Shown: in pieces, positions 17,508-26,231 of the stretch
Layout: each line of letters begins with the position of its first letter
How positions within the stretch are numbered: position 1 is the stretch's first letter
Assembly (NCBI RefSeq): GCF_000733295.1
Contig: NZ_JPMI01000077.1
Location: 1 to 32,760, forward strand
Source of the DNA: Archangium violaceum Cb vi76
GTDB taxonomy: Bacteria; Myxococcota; Myxococcia; Myxococcales; Myxococcaceae
Direction of reading: 5' to 3'
Length of the DNA: 32,760 nucleotides
Position numbers and translations under genes: made by a program
The notes under the pieces: model-generated
Told to the model about the DNA's origin: nothing
The model's input: the letters and a program-made list of their open reading frames with translations, nothing else
The model's database searches: none

Positions 17508-17996
17508 GATGCCCTCCCGCACTCGCTGTGGAGTGCTCCTTCACGAGACCGTTGATGTGACGGGGCCGGAGTGGATCTCCTCGAAGGACTCATCCGGAGC
17601 GGAAATCTTTCACTTCGTTTCATCCGCATCCGGCCCGCGTGAACTCACGCAGATAAAGAAATACAAATTCTCAGCGGCAAATACAAATGGAATGTTGCTG
17701 CTGAAATCTTGCATTTTTGTTCGTCATTGAAGGCCGCGGAAGTGTGGCGTTGATACATCTTTCCACGCGCGGGGCGCGCGGTTGGGCGGTCTGTGGGACG
17801 ATGGCGGACGGAGGGGGAGACGCGGGGTTTTCAGAGGGGAAATGCCGCGTGGGAGGGGTGGGGCGAGACTCGGGTGGGTGGCGTCTGACCGGCCCTCGGG
17901 GGCCCGCGGCGTGGAGCGGGCGCCCGGTGTGTTCTTCTTCCAGGGCAGAAGACTTGTCTGTCTCTGGAAGGAAGATGAGAGGAATTGCGGAAAGAC
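17508..17996. other. 489-bp intergenic region with an AT-rich island
   Basis: Positions about 17590-17735 are markedly AT-rich for this genome and include AAATACAAA twice, about 20 bp apart, and an ATTTTTGTTCG stretch. This probably holds the promoter of the diiron-protein gene (-), but I could not pick a clear -10/-35. The right part (17740-17996) is GC-rich and shows no supported gene. Confidence 0.5.
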
Positions 17997-18479
17997 TTAC
18001 GCTCCCTTGATTCCACGCTCTTCCATGTATTTGTCGAGCGAGCGGCGGGCCTGGGCCTGGACCTTGTTGCGGATGAAGGGAGTCCAGCCGAGCAGGAGGC
18101 CGGCGGGGCCGATGGCCTGGCGGGCCCAGGTCCAGAAGGGGAAGTGGTCGGTCTGGCGGAGGATCTTCCCGTCCTTGAACTCGAAGGTGGAGGAGACGCG
18201 GTTGAGGACCTTGTTGCCGGACATGCTGAAGGTGTAGCGGGCCTCCCAGCGGGCGCGGCCGGTGCGGTCATCGGCCTGGGCGTCGACGAGGGTGAGCTCG
18301 AGGTCGGTGCCGCGCTCGCAGAGCATGCGCCACATGGAGGTGACGCGGGCGCCGCGCAGGCCGGGGAAGGCGGGGTCGGAGAACTCGGCGTCGGGGTGGT
18401 AGTAGGAGGCCATGGCGTCGCCGTCGCGGCGGGCGAAGGCGGCGTAGAAGTCGGTGAGGAGCTGGGTGTTGGGGTGCAT
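17997..18479 (-). CDS. NTF2-like (SnoaL-type) protein
   Basis: The 160-residue protein starts LLTDFYAAFARRDGDAMASYYHPDAEFSDPAF, the signature opening of SnoaL/NTF2-like alpha-beta cone domains. It continues with beta strands WEARYTFSMSGNKVLNRVSSTFEFKDGKI and the DHFPFWTWARQAIGPAGLLLGW block common in uncharacterised bacterial members. These proteins are small-molecule isomerases or binding proteins, and many have no known role. No signal peptide is seen. The ATG at 18479 lies 147 bp from the divergent peptide deformylase gene. The ribosome-binding site is weak. Confidence 0.8.
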   Translation of the reverse strand: MHPNTQLLTDFYAAFARRDGDAMASYYHPDAEFSDPAFPGLRGARVTSMWRMLCERGTDLELTLVDAQADDRTGRARWEARYTFSMSGNKVLNRVSSTFEFKDGKILRQTDHFPFWTWARQAIGPAGLLLGWTPFIRNKVQAQARRSLDKYMEERGIKGA

Positions 18480-18626
18480 ACGGGGGGGTGTAGCAGACCC
18501 GTACCCGCGGCGCTCGGGGGTGGGGAGTCGGGGTGGAGACAGGCGGGTGCGAGTCGGGGGTGGCGAGCGGGCGGGCCCGGTGTACAAGGGCGGTTCACTC
18601 GCTCGAGCAGGGAGAAGAGACACGGA

Positions 18627-19145
18627 ATGGCACGGGACATCGTCATCTGGCCGAACAAGGTCCTCAACACGCCGACGAAGCCGGTGACGGACTTCGGAGA
18701 CGCCCTCACGAAGCTGCTGGACGAGATGTTCGCGTCGATGAAGGAGGCGGAGGGGATTGGGATCGCGGCGAACCAGATTGGAGTGTCGCAGCGGTGCTCG
18801 TGGGTGGGGAGGGAGGACGGGACGTTCTTCGAGATCATCAACCCGCGGATTCTGGAGAAATCGGGGCCGGTGACGCTGGAGGAGGGGTGCCTGTCGGTGC
18901 CGGAGCAGTACGAGAAGACGCCGCGGTTCCACAAGGTGAAGGTGAAGTACCAGGACCGGGTGGGGGAGTGGCACGAGCTGGAGGCGGAGGGGAGGCTGGC
19001 GCACGTGCTGCAGCACGAGATCGACCACCTGGATGGTCACGTCTTCGTGGAGCACCTGTCGAACCTGAAGAGGAGCCTCATCCTGGAGAAGATGAAGAAG
19101 CTGCAGAAGGCGCTGAGCCGGCGCAAGGAAGCGAAGAAGGAGTAG
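18627..19145 (+). CDS. def: Peptide deformylase
   Basis: The 172-residue enzyme removes the formyl group from the N-terminal methionine of nascent proteins. All three family motifs are present: GIGIAANQIG (43-52), EGCLSVP with metal ligand Cys88, and QHEIDHLDG with His130, Glu131 and His134. Length is normal, with a Lys-rich C-terminal tail (KKLQKALSRRKEAKKE). The ATG at 18627 follows GGGAGAAG. No fmt gene, its common partner, is adjacent in this window. Many bacteria have more than one deformylase, so this may be one of several copies. Confidence 0.96.
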   Translation: MARDIVIWPNKVLNTPTKPVTDFGDALTKLLDEMFASMKEAEGIGIAANQIGVSQRCSWVGREDGTFFEIINPRILEKSGPVTLEEGCLSVPEQYEKTPRFHKVKVKYQDRVGEWHELEAEGRLAHVLQHEIDHLDGHVFVEHLSNLKRSLILEKMKKLQKALSRRKEAKKE

Positions 19146-19156
19146 CACCCTGTCCT

Positions 19157-19200
19157 CCCTCTCCCCCCGGGAGAGGGTCGGGGTGGAGGGTATCCGGGCC
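19157..19200 (+). repeat. REP-like palindromic element, copy 3
   Basis: CCCTCTCCCC and GGGAGAGGG arms are followed by TCGGGGTGGAGGGTATCCGGGCC. This is a slightly diverged copy of the element at 12088, placed just after the peptide deformylase stop. Confidence 0.8.
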
Positions 19201-19236
19201 CTGAGCTGAACCCCACTCGGGCCCCACTCAGGCCCA

Positions 19237-19255
19237 CGCGGAGTCCCACTCCGCG
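19237..19255. terminator. Hairpin between convergent genes
   Basis: CGCGGAGT (19237-19244) and ACTCCGCG (19248-19255) form a perfect 8-bp stem with a CCC loop. It is placed between the convergent deformylase and unknown-protein genes, directly against the stop codon of the latter. There is no T-tract, so the terminator role is inferred from position. Confidence 0.5.
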
Positions 19256-19256
19256 C

Positions 19257-20327
19257 TCACCCCGCGGAGCTGTTGAGGCTGGTGCGGAGGGCGGTCCGGG
19301 TGGAGGAGAAGAGGCGGTCGGAGAGAGCGATATAGCGCTCGTGGTCCTGGCCCTCGAAGGACATGTCATTCCAGGAGCCCATGCCGCCGAAGACATCGGA
19401 GGATGCGGCGCAGAGGGCGAGCTGGATGGCGGGGGTGGGCAGTCCGTTGAGCAGCAGCAGCTCGACGAGGTCCTCGAGGGGTTGGGGCTCGAGGGAGAGC
19501 CGGAGCAGGGCGCGGCGGAAGTGCTTCTCCCACGAGCGGAGCGAGTGGGCGTGGGAGAAGGCCTGGACGGCCTCGAGGGAGGAGGCGAGCTCGGTGCGAG
19601 CGGAGTCGAGGTCGCGCTCGAGGTCGGACTCGATGCCGGGCCCGGCGTAGAGGAACTCGAAGGAGAGGCTGGAGGAGGCGGGGGAGGGGGAGAAGAAGGC
19701 GTTCCAGGTCTCGACGTCGGCGGAGTCGGGCCCCGCGTCACCGGAGGCGGCGTACTCCACGTCGGAGCCGGAGGACATGAAGCGGGGGATGACGTCCTGG
19801 AGGTCATCGGGCGAGAGGGAGGCGATATGGCCTAGCAGCGCCTCGGGGGCCACGCCGAGCTCGGTGGCGAGCACCTCGAAGAGGGCGGAGGGATGACCGC
19901 GGCCCAGGATGAAGGCATGGAGCTGGGGGCCGGAGATCTCGTAGGTGAGGGGCTGGATTTCGCGGGGGACGAAGCGCTCGAGGCGTTGGCCATCCGAGTA
20001 GACGAGGAAACCCAGGCCGCCGCTGTCGATGGCCTCGTGGATGTCCTCGGGGAGGCCCTGGAGGGAGGAGTCGGAGGAGGGAGTCTGGGGGAAGGGGGCG
20101 AGCCAGAGGCGGGCGGAGGGAGCGGGGCGGTTCTCCAGCCACTCCTCGAAGGAGACGTGCTCGCCGCCGACGTCGACGAAGGTGACGCGGGAGTCGAAGG
20201 GGCTGTGGGGGCGGAGGCGGAGGCCGAGGAGCTCCTCGACGGCATCCCAGCGGGCCTTGGCGGGCTCACGAAGGGCGCGGTTGCCGGTGGTGACGAGGAC
20301 CGCGGTGCAGATGTCGATAGGACGCAT
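19257..20327 (-). CDS. Acidic cytoplasmic protein, unknown function
   Basis: The 356-residue protein begins MRPIDICTAVLVTTGNRALREPAKARWDAVEELLG. The first half is mixed alpha/beta with WLAPFPQTPSSDSS and GFLVYSDGQRLERFVPREIQPLTYEI. An acidic Ser/Asp-rich linker (SSGSDVEYAASGDAGPDSADVE) precedes a helical C-terminal half. No signal peptide, membrane segment or known motif is recognised. The ATG at 20327 is chosen because upstream in-frame sequence is Pro/Ala-rich and non-conserved in character; the ribosome-binding site is weak. It is divergent from the SPFH gene (99-bp gap) and convergent with def. Confidence 0.75.
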   Translation of the reverse strand: MRPIDICTAVLVTTGNRALREPAKARWDAVEELLGLRLRPHSPFDSRVTFVDVGGEHVSFEEWLENRPAPSARLWLAPFPQTPSSDSSLQGLPEDIHEAIDSGGLGFLVYSDGQRLERFVPREIQPLTYEISGPQLHAFILGRGHPSALFEVLATELGVAPEALLGHIASLSPDDLQDVIPRFMSSGSDVEYAASGDAGPDSADVETWNAFFSPSPASSSLSFEFLYAGPGIESDLERDLDSARTELASSLEAVQAFSHAHSLRSWEKHFRRALLRLSLEPQPLEDLVELLLLNGLPTPAIQLALCAASSDVFGGMGSWNDMSFEGQDHERYIALSDRLFSSTRTALRTSLNSSAG

Positions 20328-20426
20328 GGTGAACAGGCTACACCAGGGGGCGTGGGAGGATGCCCCTGGCGCGGGGGGCGCGGGGCGTGCTGGAGTCATG
20401 ACTCCCCTGCCTGGAGCCATTCCGAC

Positions 20427-21191
20427 GTGGAACTGCCCATCCTGCTAGCGATTGCTGGAGTCGCGGCCGCCTGTGTGGCGTGTGCCGTGGTGTTGCTGAC
20501 GAGCTACCGCCGGGTGGGCCCGGGAGAGGCCTTGCTCATCGAGAAGGCAGGGGGCCCGACGCGGGTGCGTTTCGGGAGCGGGCTGGTGCTGCCGATGGTG
20601 CAACGGGGAGAGGTCTTGGACCTGTCGGTGCGCAAGGTGGTGGTGGAGCGGAGGGGGAAGCAGGGTTTGTCGTGCCGGGACGGCATCCGGGTGGACGTGA
20701 GGGGAACGTTCCTGGTGAAGGTGGAGCGGGAGGAGGGGGCGGTGCTGCGGGTGGCGAGGGAGGTGGGGTGTGCGAGGGCGAACCGGCCGGAGGAGGTGCA
20801 GGCGCTGTTGGAGGAGCGTTTCGCGTGCGGGCTGGCGAACGCGGCGAGCACGTTCAACTTCGATGAGCTGCTGGCGGACCGGAGCCTCTTCATCGACCAC
20901 GTGATGATGGAGGTGGGGGACGAGCTGTTGGGCTTCAAGCTGGAGCGGATGTCGCTGGGGAGGCTGGAGCAGACGCCGCTGGACCAGTTGGATCCGACGA
21001 ACGTGGTGGATGCGCAGGGAATCTTGAAGCTGACGGAGCGGACGACGCGGCTGGCGCTGGAGACGAGTGGCCAGATGAGGCAGCAGCGGGAGGCGGAGCA
21101 GGTGCCGTGGGAGGCACCGCGGAGGGAGGCGGCGGCGGAGCTGGAGGGGGACGTGGAGCGGGTGTTGGCGGAGCGGGCGAGGGGCAACTGA
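20427..21191 (+). CDS. Short SPFH/flotillin-like membrane protein
   Basis: The 254-residue protein has one N-terminal transmembrane segment (about residues 4-24) followed by YRRVGPGEALLIEKAGG, the standard opening of flotillin/SPFH proteins. The SPFH domain follows (LVLPMVQRGEVLDLSVRKVVVER, GIRVDVRGTFLVKV). It lacks the long Ala/Glu-rich coiled-coil tail of true flotillins (usually well over 400 residues) and ends in a short acidic helix. SPFH proteins organise membrane microdomains and bind partner membrane proteins. The start is a GTG preceded by GGAG 10 nt upstream. The stop lies 2 bp before the ATG of a DUF418 membrane protein, so the two form an operon and may form a complex. Confidence 0.82.
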   Translation: MELPILLAIAGVAAACVACAVVLLTSYRRVGPGEALLIEKAGGPTRVRFGSGLVLPMVQRGEVLDLSVRKVVVERRGKQGLSCRDGIRVDVRGTFLVKVEREEGAVLRVAREVGCARANRPEEVQALLEERFACGLANAASTFNFDELLADRSLFIDHVMMEVGDELLGFKLERMSLGRLEQTPLDQLDPTNVVDAQGILKLTERTTRLALETSGQMRQQREAEQVPWEAPRREAAAELEGDVERVLAERARGN

Positions 21192-21193
21192 GC

Positions 21194-22513
21194 ATGAGCG
21201 GGGGGCCTGGGGTGGAAGGAGTGGCCGAGGCGCGTCCGGTGGACGCGGGTGAGCGGCTGGAAGTGCTGGACGTGCTGCGCGGGTTCGCGTTGGGCGGGGT
21301 GTTCGTCTCGAACGTCTATGTGTGGATGAGCGGGTGGGTGTTGATGCCGAGGCCGGCGGTGCAAGCGCTGACGGCCACGTGGGTGGACCAGGCGGCGAGC
21401 GAGCTGTTCCAGTTCTTCGTGAACGGGAGGTTCATGCCCATCTTCTCGTTCCTGTTCGGGCTGGGCTTTTGCGTGCAGCTGACGAGGGCGGAGAAGCGGG
21501 GCACGTCGGTGGTGCCGGTGTACAGGAGGCGGCTGATGGCGATGTACCTGCTGGGGCTCGTGCACCTGTACGGGGCCTGGTACGGGGACGTGCTGAACAT
21601 GTACGCGATGGCGGGGCTGTTGCTGCTGCTGTTCCGGGAGAGGAAGGACCGGACGCTGCTTCTCTGGGCGGGCGTGTTGATGTTCGGGCCGATGCTGGTG
21701 GGGCAGGTGCTGACGAGGTTCGGGACGCTGCTGTTGCACGGGCCGGAGGCGCACGCGGCGGCGAGGGAAGCGGCGAAGGCGGCGGCGAAGGGGATGGCGG
21801 AGACGAAGGCGGGGATCTTCGAGGGCCTGTCGAGCGGCGGTTACCTGAGGTGGCTGAGAGCCAATGCGGAGGCGTACTTCCTGCTGTTCTTCAGTCCGAT
21901 GATGCTGACGCACATCGGGACGACGGTGGGGCGTTTCGCGCTGGGGCTGTGGGCGGGGAGGAAGGGGCTCTTCCACGACGTGGAGAAGCACCGGGCGACG
22001 TTGAAGAGGCTATGGGGATGGGGATTGGGAGTGGGGCTGGTGGGGAGTGGGGTGGGGGTGGTGACGGGCCTGCTGATGAGGAAGAAGCTGCTGGACTTCC
22101 AGGAGCCGTGGACGCTGGTGTTGACGCCGGTGAGGGAGTTGGGGGCGGTGGGGCTGGCGACGTTCTACGTGACGAGCCTGGCGTTGCTGTTCCAGCGGGA
22201 GAGGTGGAGGAAGGTGTTGAGGTTGCTGGCACCGGCGGGGCGGATGGCGGTGACGAACTACATGTCGCAGTCGGTGTTGGGCATGTTGGTGTTCAGCGGG
22301 GTGGGATTGGGGCTGATGGGGAAGACGGGCCCGGCGGTGACGATCGCACTCACGATGGGGCTGTTCTGCGTCCAGGTGGCATGGAGCCACTGGTGGCTGG
22401 CGAGGTACCGATTCGGGCCGGTGGAGTGGGTGTGGAGGTCGCTGACGTACGGGAAGGCGCAGCCGATGAAGAGGAGCGCTGAGCCGAGCCCCGGGACCGT
22501 GCCGGGAGCGTGA
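21194..22513 (+). CDS. DUF418 family membrane protein
   Basis: The 439-residue polytopic protein opens with ERLEVLDVLRGFALGGVFVSNV, the conserved N-terminal motif of DUF418/heparan-alpha-glucosaminide-acetyltransferase-like membrane proteins. NGRFMPIFSFLFGLGF and a C-terminal GRMAVTNYMSQSVLGMLVF block are also diagnostic of DUF418, as is the WSHWWLARYRFGPVEWVWRSLTYG end. About nine to ten transmembrane helices are visible. The molecular role of DUF418 is not established; acyl transfer or transport has been suggested for relatives. An Ala/Lys-rich cytoplasmic-type insertion (AAAREAAKAAAKGMAETKAG) lies near residue 195. It is translationally adjacent to the SPFH gene. Confidence 0.88.
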   Translation: MSGGPGVEGVAEARPVDAGERLEVLDVLRGFALGGVFVSNVYVWMSGWVLMPRPAVQALTATWVDQAASELFQFFVNGRFMPIFSFLFGLGFCVQLTRAEKRGTSVVPVYRRRLMAMYLLGLVHLYGAWYGDVLNMYAMAGLLLLLFRERKDRTLLLWAGVLMFGPMLVGQVLTRFGTLLLHGPEAHAAAREAAKAAAKGMAETKAGIFEGLSSGGYLRWLRANAEAYFLLFFSPMMLTHIGTTVGRFALGLWAGRKGLFHDVEKHRATLKRLWGWGLGVGLVGSGVGVVTGLLMRKKLLDFQEPWTLVLTPVRELGAVGLATFYVTSLALLFQRERWRKVLRLLAPAGRMAVTNYMSQSVLGMLVFSGVGLGLMGKTGPAVTIALTMGLFCVQVAWSHWWLARYRFGPVEWVWRSLTYGKAQPMKRSAEPSPGTVPGA

Positions 22514-22517
22514 CCAG

Positions 22518-22557
22518 AACCCCTCGCCCTCCGGGAGAGGGACGGGGTGAGGGTATC
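22518..22557 (+). repeat. REP-like palindromic element, copy 4
   Basis: AACCCCTCGCCCTCC is followed by GGGAGAGGGACGGGG and TGAGGGTATCG. It begins 5 bp after the DUF418 stop and forms a tandem pair with the next copy. Confidence 0.8.
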
Positions 22558-22580
22558 GAAGCTCGCGGGTTCCCCGAGAA

Positions 22581-22617
22581 GCCCTCTCCCTCTGGGAGAG
22601 GGACGGGGTGAGGGTCA
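22581..22617 (+). repeat. REP-like palindromic element, copy 5
   Basis: CCCTCTCCC and GGGAGAGGG arms with a short TCT centre are followed by ACGGGGTGAGGGTCATC. The tandem pair with copy 4 fills the gap between the DUF418 and P450 genes. Confidence 0.8.
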
Positions 22618-22676
22618 TCGGTTCCAGTGTTCCCGAGGCTGCCGTCCGGAGCCTCGTGGCACTAATCTGCGGGCCA

Positions 22677-24074
22677 ATGAAAGCCAAACACCCACCGGGG
22701 CCGAAGGGGAACGCGTTGCTGGGGAACATCCTGGCGGCGGCGAAGGGAGAGCTGGACTTCTTCAGGGAGCTGGGAAGCTACGGGGACGTGAGCAGCTTCC
22801 ACCTGGGGCGCAAGCGCTTCTATTTCGTGAACCATCCGGAGCTGATCCGGAAGGTGCTCACGAGCCAGAACTTCGTGCGGACGGCGATCTCACGGGAGCT
22901 GATGGCGTCGTTCCTGGGGAGGGGCCTGTTCTCGCAGGAAGGGGAGAACCACCTGCAGCAGAGGAGGCTGATGCAGCCGGCCTTCCACCACAAGCGGATA
23001 GAAGGCTACGGCGCGGTGATGGAGCGCTACGCGACGAGGATGTTGGAGGGGTGGAAGGACGGGGAGACGAGGGACATCGCGCACGACATGATGCGGCTGA
23101 CGTTCGAGATCGTGTCGAAGACGCTGTTCGACGCGGACACGGGGGAGCAGGCGAGCCGGGTGAGCGAGGCGTTCACGGCCATCATGAAGGCGGTCAACAA
23201 CGAGTACCCGCTGTACACGGTGCTCCCGGAGTGGGTGCCGGTGAAGCGATGGGGAGCGAGCCGGCGGGCGGTGGACGCGCTGAATCGAATCACGAATTCC
23301 ATCATCCAGGAGCGCCGGGCGACGGGGGAGGATCGGGGAGACCTGCTGTCGATGCTGTTGCTGGCGAGGGACGAGGACGGCACGAAGATGACGGACGAGC
23401 AGGTGGGGGCGCAGACGCTCTCGCTGCTGTTCGCGGGGCACGAGACGACGGCGAACCTGCTGAGCTGGACGTGGCTGTTGCTGTCGCGCAACCCGGACAT
23501 CCGCCAGAAGCTGCAGCAGGAGGTGGACACGGTGCTGGAAGGCCGGGCGCCGGCGGTGGGAGACCTGTCGAAGCTCAAGTACACGGAGAGCGTGGTGAAG
23601 GAGACGCTGCGCATCTACCCGCCGGCCTGGTACGCGGAGCGAGCACCGCTCACGGACACGGAGCTGGGGGGCTACACGATTCCGGCGAACGCGCCGATCG
23701 TCATCAGCGTCTACGTGACGCACCGGGATGGACGGTTCTTCGAGCAGCCCGAGCGCTTCTGGCCCGAGCGGTTCCTGGGAGTGGAAGACCGCCAGCTGCC
23801 GGCGTACCTGCCCTTTGGGGGAGGTTCTCACCTGTGCATCGGCAACCGCTTCGCGCTGATGGAGGCGCAGCTGCTGGTGGCGGCGATCGCGCAGCGCTAC
23901 GAGCTGGAGCTGGAGCCTGGCCTGGACGTGAAACCGAGACCCCTCATCACGCTGGGAGTCGAGGGCCTGCGGATGAAGGTGAAGCGGCGTCAGGCCGGGG
24001 CCGAGTCGCCGCGAGCGAACCCGGCGAGCACTTCGAGCGACTCCTCGGCGCGAGCGGAGGGGACGAAGAGGTGA
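22677..24074 (+). CDS. Cytochrome P450
   Basis: The 465-residue heme monooxygenase has the I-helix oxygen-binding motif AGHETT (253-258), the K-helix E309-x-x-R312, the PERF/WPERF meander region and the heme-binding loop FGGGSHLCIG with axial Cys387. The PPGPKGNALLGN opening is like that of class II (CYP102/CYP4-like) bacterial enzymes, without a membrane anchor. It needs separate redox partners, none encoded nearby. Substrate unknown. The ATG at 22677 lies just before the PPGPKG motif; the frame continues upstream into a REP-like repeat, which argues against the earlier starts. The Ser/Ala-rich last 25 residues overlap the convergent ACT-domain gene by 85 bp. Confidence 0.93.
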   Translation: MKAKHPPGPKGNALLGNILAAAKGELDFFRELGSYGDVSSFHLGRKRFYFVNHPELIRKVLTSQNFVRTAISRELMASFLGRGLFSQEGENHLQQRRLMQPAFHHKRIEGYGAVMERYATRMLEGWKDGETRDIAHDMMRLTFEIVSKTLFDADTGEQASRVSEAFTAIMKAVNNEYPLYTVLPEWVPVKRWGASRRAVDALNRITNSIIQERRATGEDRGDLLSMLLLARDEDGTKMTDEQVGAQTLSLLFAGHETTANLLSWTWLLLSRNPDIRQKLQQEVDTVLEGRAPAVGDLSKLKYTESVVKETLRIYPPAWYAERAPLTDTELGGYTIPANAPIVISVYVTHRDGRFFEQPERFWPERFLGVEDRQLPAYLPFGGGSHLCIGNRFALMEAQLLVAAIAQRYELELEPGLDVKPRPLITLGVEGLRMKVKRRQAGAESPRANPASTSSDSSARAEGTKR

Positions 24075-24403
24075 TCGTGGAAGTACGCCGACACGGGATT
24101 GACGCTGATCCCCCGTGAGGCGAGCCGGTTCGTGATGGCGGCGAGGAACCCCACGGCCTCGAGGCTGGAGTGCACGGAGAGGGTGATCATCCGGAAGACG
24201 GCGCTGTACGGGAGCCCGGCGGCGTCGGCCTTCTCGCGGGGGAGGATGAGCGTGAGCCCTTCCTCCTCGTGGAAGAGCCCGAGGGGCTCGAGGGGAAGGG
24301 CCTCGAGCAGGGAGCGCCGGGTGGTGAGGAAGACGAACTCACCGCCGCGCAGCACGGGCTTCATCGACTTCAGCAGCACCTCGAGGTTCGTCTCACCGGA
24401 CAT
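23990..24403 (-). CDS. ACT-domain protein
   Basis: The 137-residue protein contains two ACT-like units in the arrangement of the ACT_7/DUF2241 type: GGEFVFLTTRRSLLEALPLEPLGLFHEEEGLTLILPREKADAAGL and FRMITLSVHSSLEAVGFLAAITNRLASRGISVNPVSAYFHDHLFVP. These small proteins are thought to bind amino acids allosterically. The start lies 9 bp after the stop of the GAF/AAA+ activator, so it is the second gene of that operon, and the glutamine synthetase gene lies across the divergent promoter. A role in sensing an amino acid such as glutamine is plausible but only inferred. The 3' end overlaps the P450 gene. Confidence 0.85.
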   Translation of the reverse strand: MSGETNLEVLLKSMKPVLRGGEFVFLTTRRSLLEALPLEPLGLFHEEEGLTLILPREKADAAGLPYSAVFRMITLSVHSSLEAVGFLAAITNRLASRGISVNPVSAYFHDHLFVPSARAEESLEVLAGFARGDSAPA

Positions 24404-24412
24404 GGCGCCGTC

Positions 24413-25960
24413 CTACCCCCGGAAGCGTGAGCAGTCGATCTCATACTTGGAGACCTTGTAGTTGATGATGCGCTCGGTGGTCTGGAGGAGGCGGGCGGCC
24501 TTGGCGCGGTTGCCGCGGGTGGTCTTCAAGGCATCGGCGATGAGGTCCTTCTCGAACTGCTCGACGGAGTCGGTGAGCGAGCTGCTGGTGACGGTCTCGG
24601 AGGCCTCGGCGGTCTGGAGGGTGGGAGGCAGGTGGTGGCCGTGGATGGCGTTGCCATCGCAGACGAGGACGGAGCGCTCGATGATGTTCTCCAGCTCGCG
24701 CACGTTGCCGGGCCAGTGGTAGCTGACGAGCATGTCGATGGCGGGGGTGGAGATGCGGCGGATGTTCTTGCCGTGCTCGCGGGAGTACTTGGCGACGAAG
24801 TGATCGGCGAGCAGGAGGAGGTCGCTCTTGCGTTCGCGCAGGGGCGGGATGAAGAGGGTGAAGACGTTGAGGCGGTAGTAGAGGTCCTCGCGGAAGGACT
24901 TCTCGGCGATGGAGGTCTCCAGGTCCTTGTTGGTGGCGGCGATGAGGCGGACGTTGGCCTTGAGGGTCTCGGTGCCGCCGACGCGCTCGTACTCGCGCTC
25001 CTGGAGGACGCGGAGCAGCTTGACCTGGGTGGCGGGGTTGATTTCGCCAATCTCATCCAGGAAGAGGGTGCCGCCCTCGGCGAGCTCGAAGCGGCCGCGC
25101 TTGCGATTCTGTGCGCCGGTGAAGGCGCCCTTCTCGTAGCCGAAGAGCTCGGACTCGATGAGGGTTTCGGGGAGGGCGGCGCAGTTGACCTTGATGAAGG
25201 GCTTCTTGGCGCGGGTGGAGTTGTAGTGGATGGCGTGGGCGATGAGCTCCTTGCCGGTGCCGGACTCGCCGCGGATGAGGACGGTGGTGGTGGTGCGGGC
25301 CACCTGGTGGATCTGCTCGTACACCTGGCGCATGGGGCCGGAGGTGCCGATGATGTTGGAGAAGTCGTAGCGCTGGCGCAGCTCCTGGCGCAGGGTGGTG
25401 TTCTCCTCGAGGAGCTTCTTGCGCTCGTCCTCCAGGTGCCGGTGGGCGGCGAGGGCCTGGCCGATCATCGAGGCGACGACGCCGAAGAGGCGGCTCTCCT
25501 CCTGGTAGTCGCGGTCCTTGTGGAAGAGGAGGTCCACACCGAGGGTGCCCACGGGCTTGCGGTGCAGGACGATGGGGACGCAGATGAAGGAGTGCTCCTG
25601 GGTGCCGGTGCGCCGGCCGAGGTAGGCGCGGTGGAGGAAGAGGGGCTCGCGGCTGATCTCGGGCACGACGATGGGCTTGCCGCTCTGGACGACGCGGCCG
25701 GTGATGCCCTCGCCGAGCTTGTAGCGGGCCTTGCGGCCCTCGGCGCTCAAGCCGATGGAGGCGTCGATATAGAGGTCACCGGTGTCGGGGTCGGTGAGGG
25801 TGACGGCGCCGCGGACCACACCGTGGTAGCGCTCGAGCCGCTCCAGCACGCGGTGGAGGGCGGCCCGGAGATCCTGTGCGCCAGCCAGGGCCTGGCTGAC
25901 CTCCAGGAGGCTGGCCAGGGTGGCGTGCTTGCCCGTCTGCTCATCTGTGCGTTTCGCCAT
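24413..25960 (-). CDS. NifA-like sigma-54 activator with GAF domain
   Basis: The 515-residue protein has an N-terminal GAF domain (about 15-175), a short coiled linker (175-198), and a AAA+ domain with Walker A GESGTGKE (231-238), GAFTGA (278-283) and Walker [12 protein letters not shown] (296-306). The Fis-type DNA-binding helix-turn-helix is at the C-terminus ([27 protein letters not shown]). The domain order is that of NifA, but the inter-domain cysteine cluster of oxygen-sensitive NifA is absent and no nif genes are nearby. It should activate sigma-54 promoters; the likely target is the divergent glutamine synthetase gene, which has a -24/-12 promoter and paired palindromes upstream. The specific GAF ligand is unknown. 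Confidence 0.93.
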   Translation of the reverse strand: MAKRTDEQTGKHATLASLLEVSQALAGAQDLRAALHRVLERLERYHGVVRGAVTLTDPDTGDLYIDASIGLSAEGRKARYKLGEGITGRVVQSGKPIVVPEISREPLFLHRAYLGRRTGTQEHSFICVPIVLHRKPVGTLGVDLLFHKDRDYQEESRLFGVVASMIGQALAAHRHLEDERKKLLEENTTLRQELRQRYDFSNIIGTSGPMRQVYEQIHQVARTTTTVLIRGESGTGKELIAHAIHYNSTRAKKPFIKVNCAALPETLIESELFGYEKGAFTGAQNRKRGRFELAEGGTLFLDEIGEINPATQVKLLRVLQEREYERVGGTETLKANVRLIAATNKDLETSIAEKSFREDLYYRLNVFTLFIPPLRERKSDLLLLADHFVAKYSREHGKNIRRISTPAIDMLVSYHWPGNVRELENIIERSVLVCDGNAIHGHHLPPTLQTAEASETVTSSSLTDSVEQFEKDLIADALKTTRGNRAKAARLLQTTERIINYKVSKYEIDCSRFRG

Positions 25961-26018
25961 GCGAGGGTACTCCGAGGGTGCTGCTCATGTGCCGGTCCCG
26001 AGGGGCGTCCGGGCGATT

Positions 26019-26064
26019 CCGACATTTTTGTCGGTTCCTGGCCGAAGACCTACAAAATTGTAAG
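26019..26064. promoter_or_regulatory. Paired palindromes near the activator gene
   Basis: CCGACATTTTTGTCGG (26019-26034) and CCTACAAAATTGTAAG (26049-26064) fit the consensus CCKACAAAWTTGTMGG and start 30 bp apart. They lie 59-104 bp upstream of the activator start, suiting autoregulation by that protein. Confidence 0.6.
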
Positions 26065-26231
26065 CGAAGCGGGAACGCCGGTGAGAGCAGGCGAGCGGCG
26101 AAGCGTCCAGGGGCCTACTGTTCGAGCGCCATCTTGCGTCGGATTCCGATCAAACCGGGGGGACACGGTGCCTCGCGAGGGTCCGGTGGTGCTCGCGAGC
26201 GGGCCGCGCCCCGGGGGCGGGCGGAACACTT

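Noticed and set aside
17482..18010. Two short plus-strand frames in the AT-rich gap
   Set aside because: One overlaps the diiron-protein start region and the other is Gly/Arg-rich; neither has a ribosome-binding site or recognisable motif.
24413..25960. Calling the GAF activator a true NifA
   Set aside because: The cysteine cluster of oxygen-sensitive NifA proteins is absent and there are no nitrogen-fixation genes nearby, so only NifA-like architecture is claimed.
25980..25994. Second sigma-54-like sequence on the minus strand (CGGCAC-N5-CAGC) before the GAF activator gene
   Set aside because: The start it predicts is only about 8 nt upstream of the ATG and downstream of the likely ribosome-binding site, and the first base and -12 element are poor matches.
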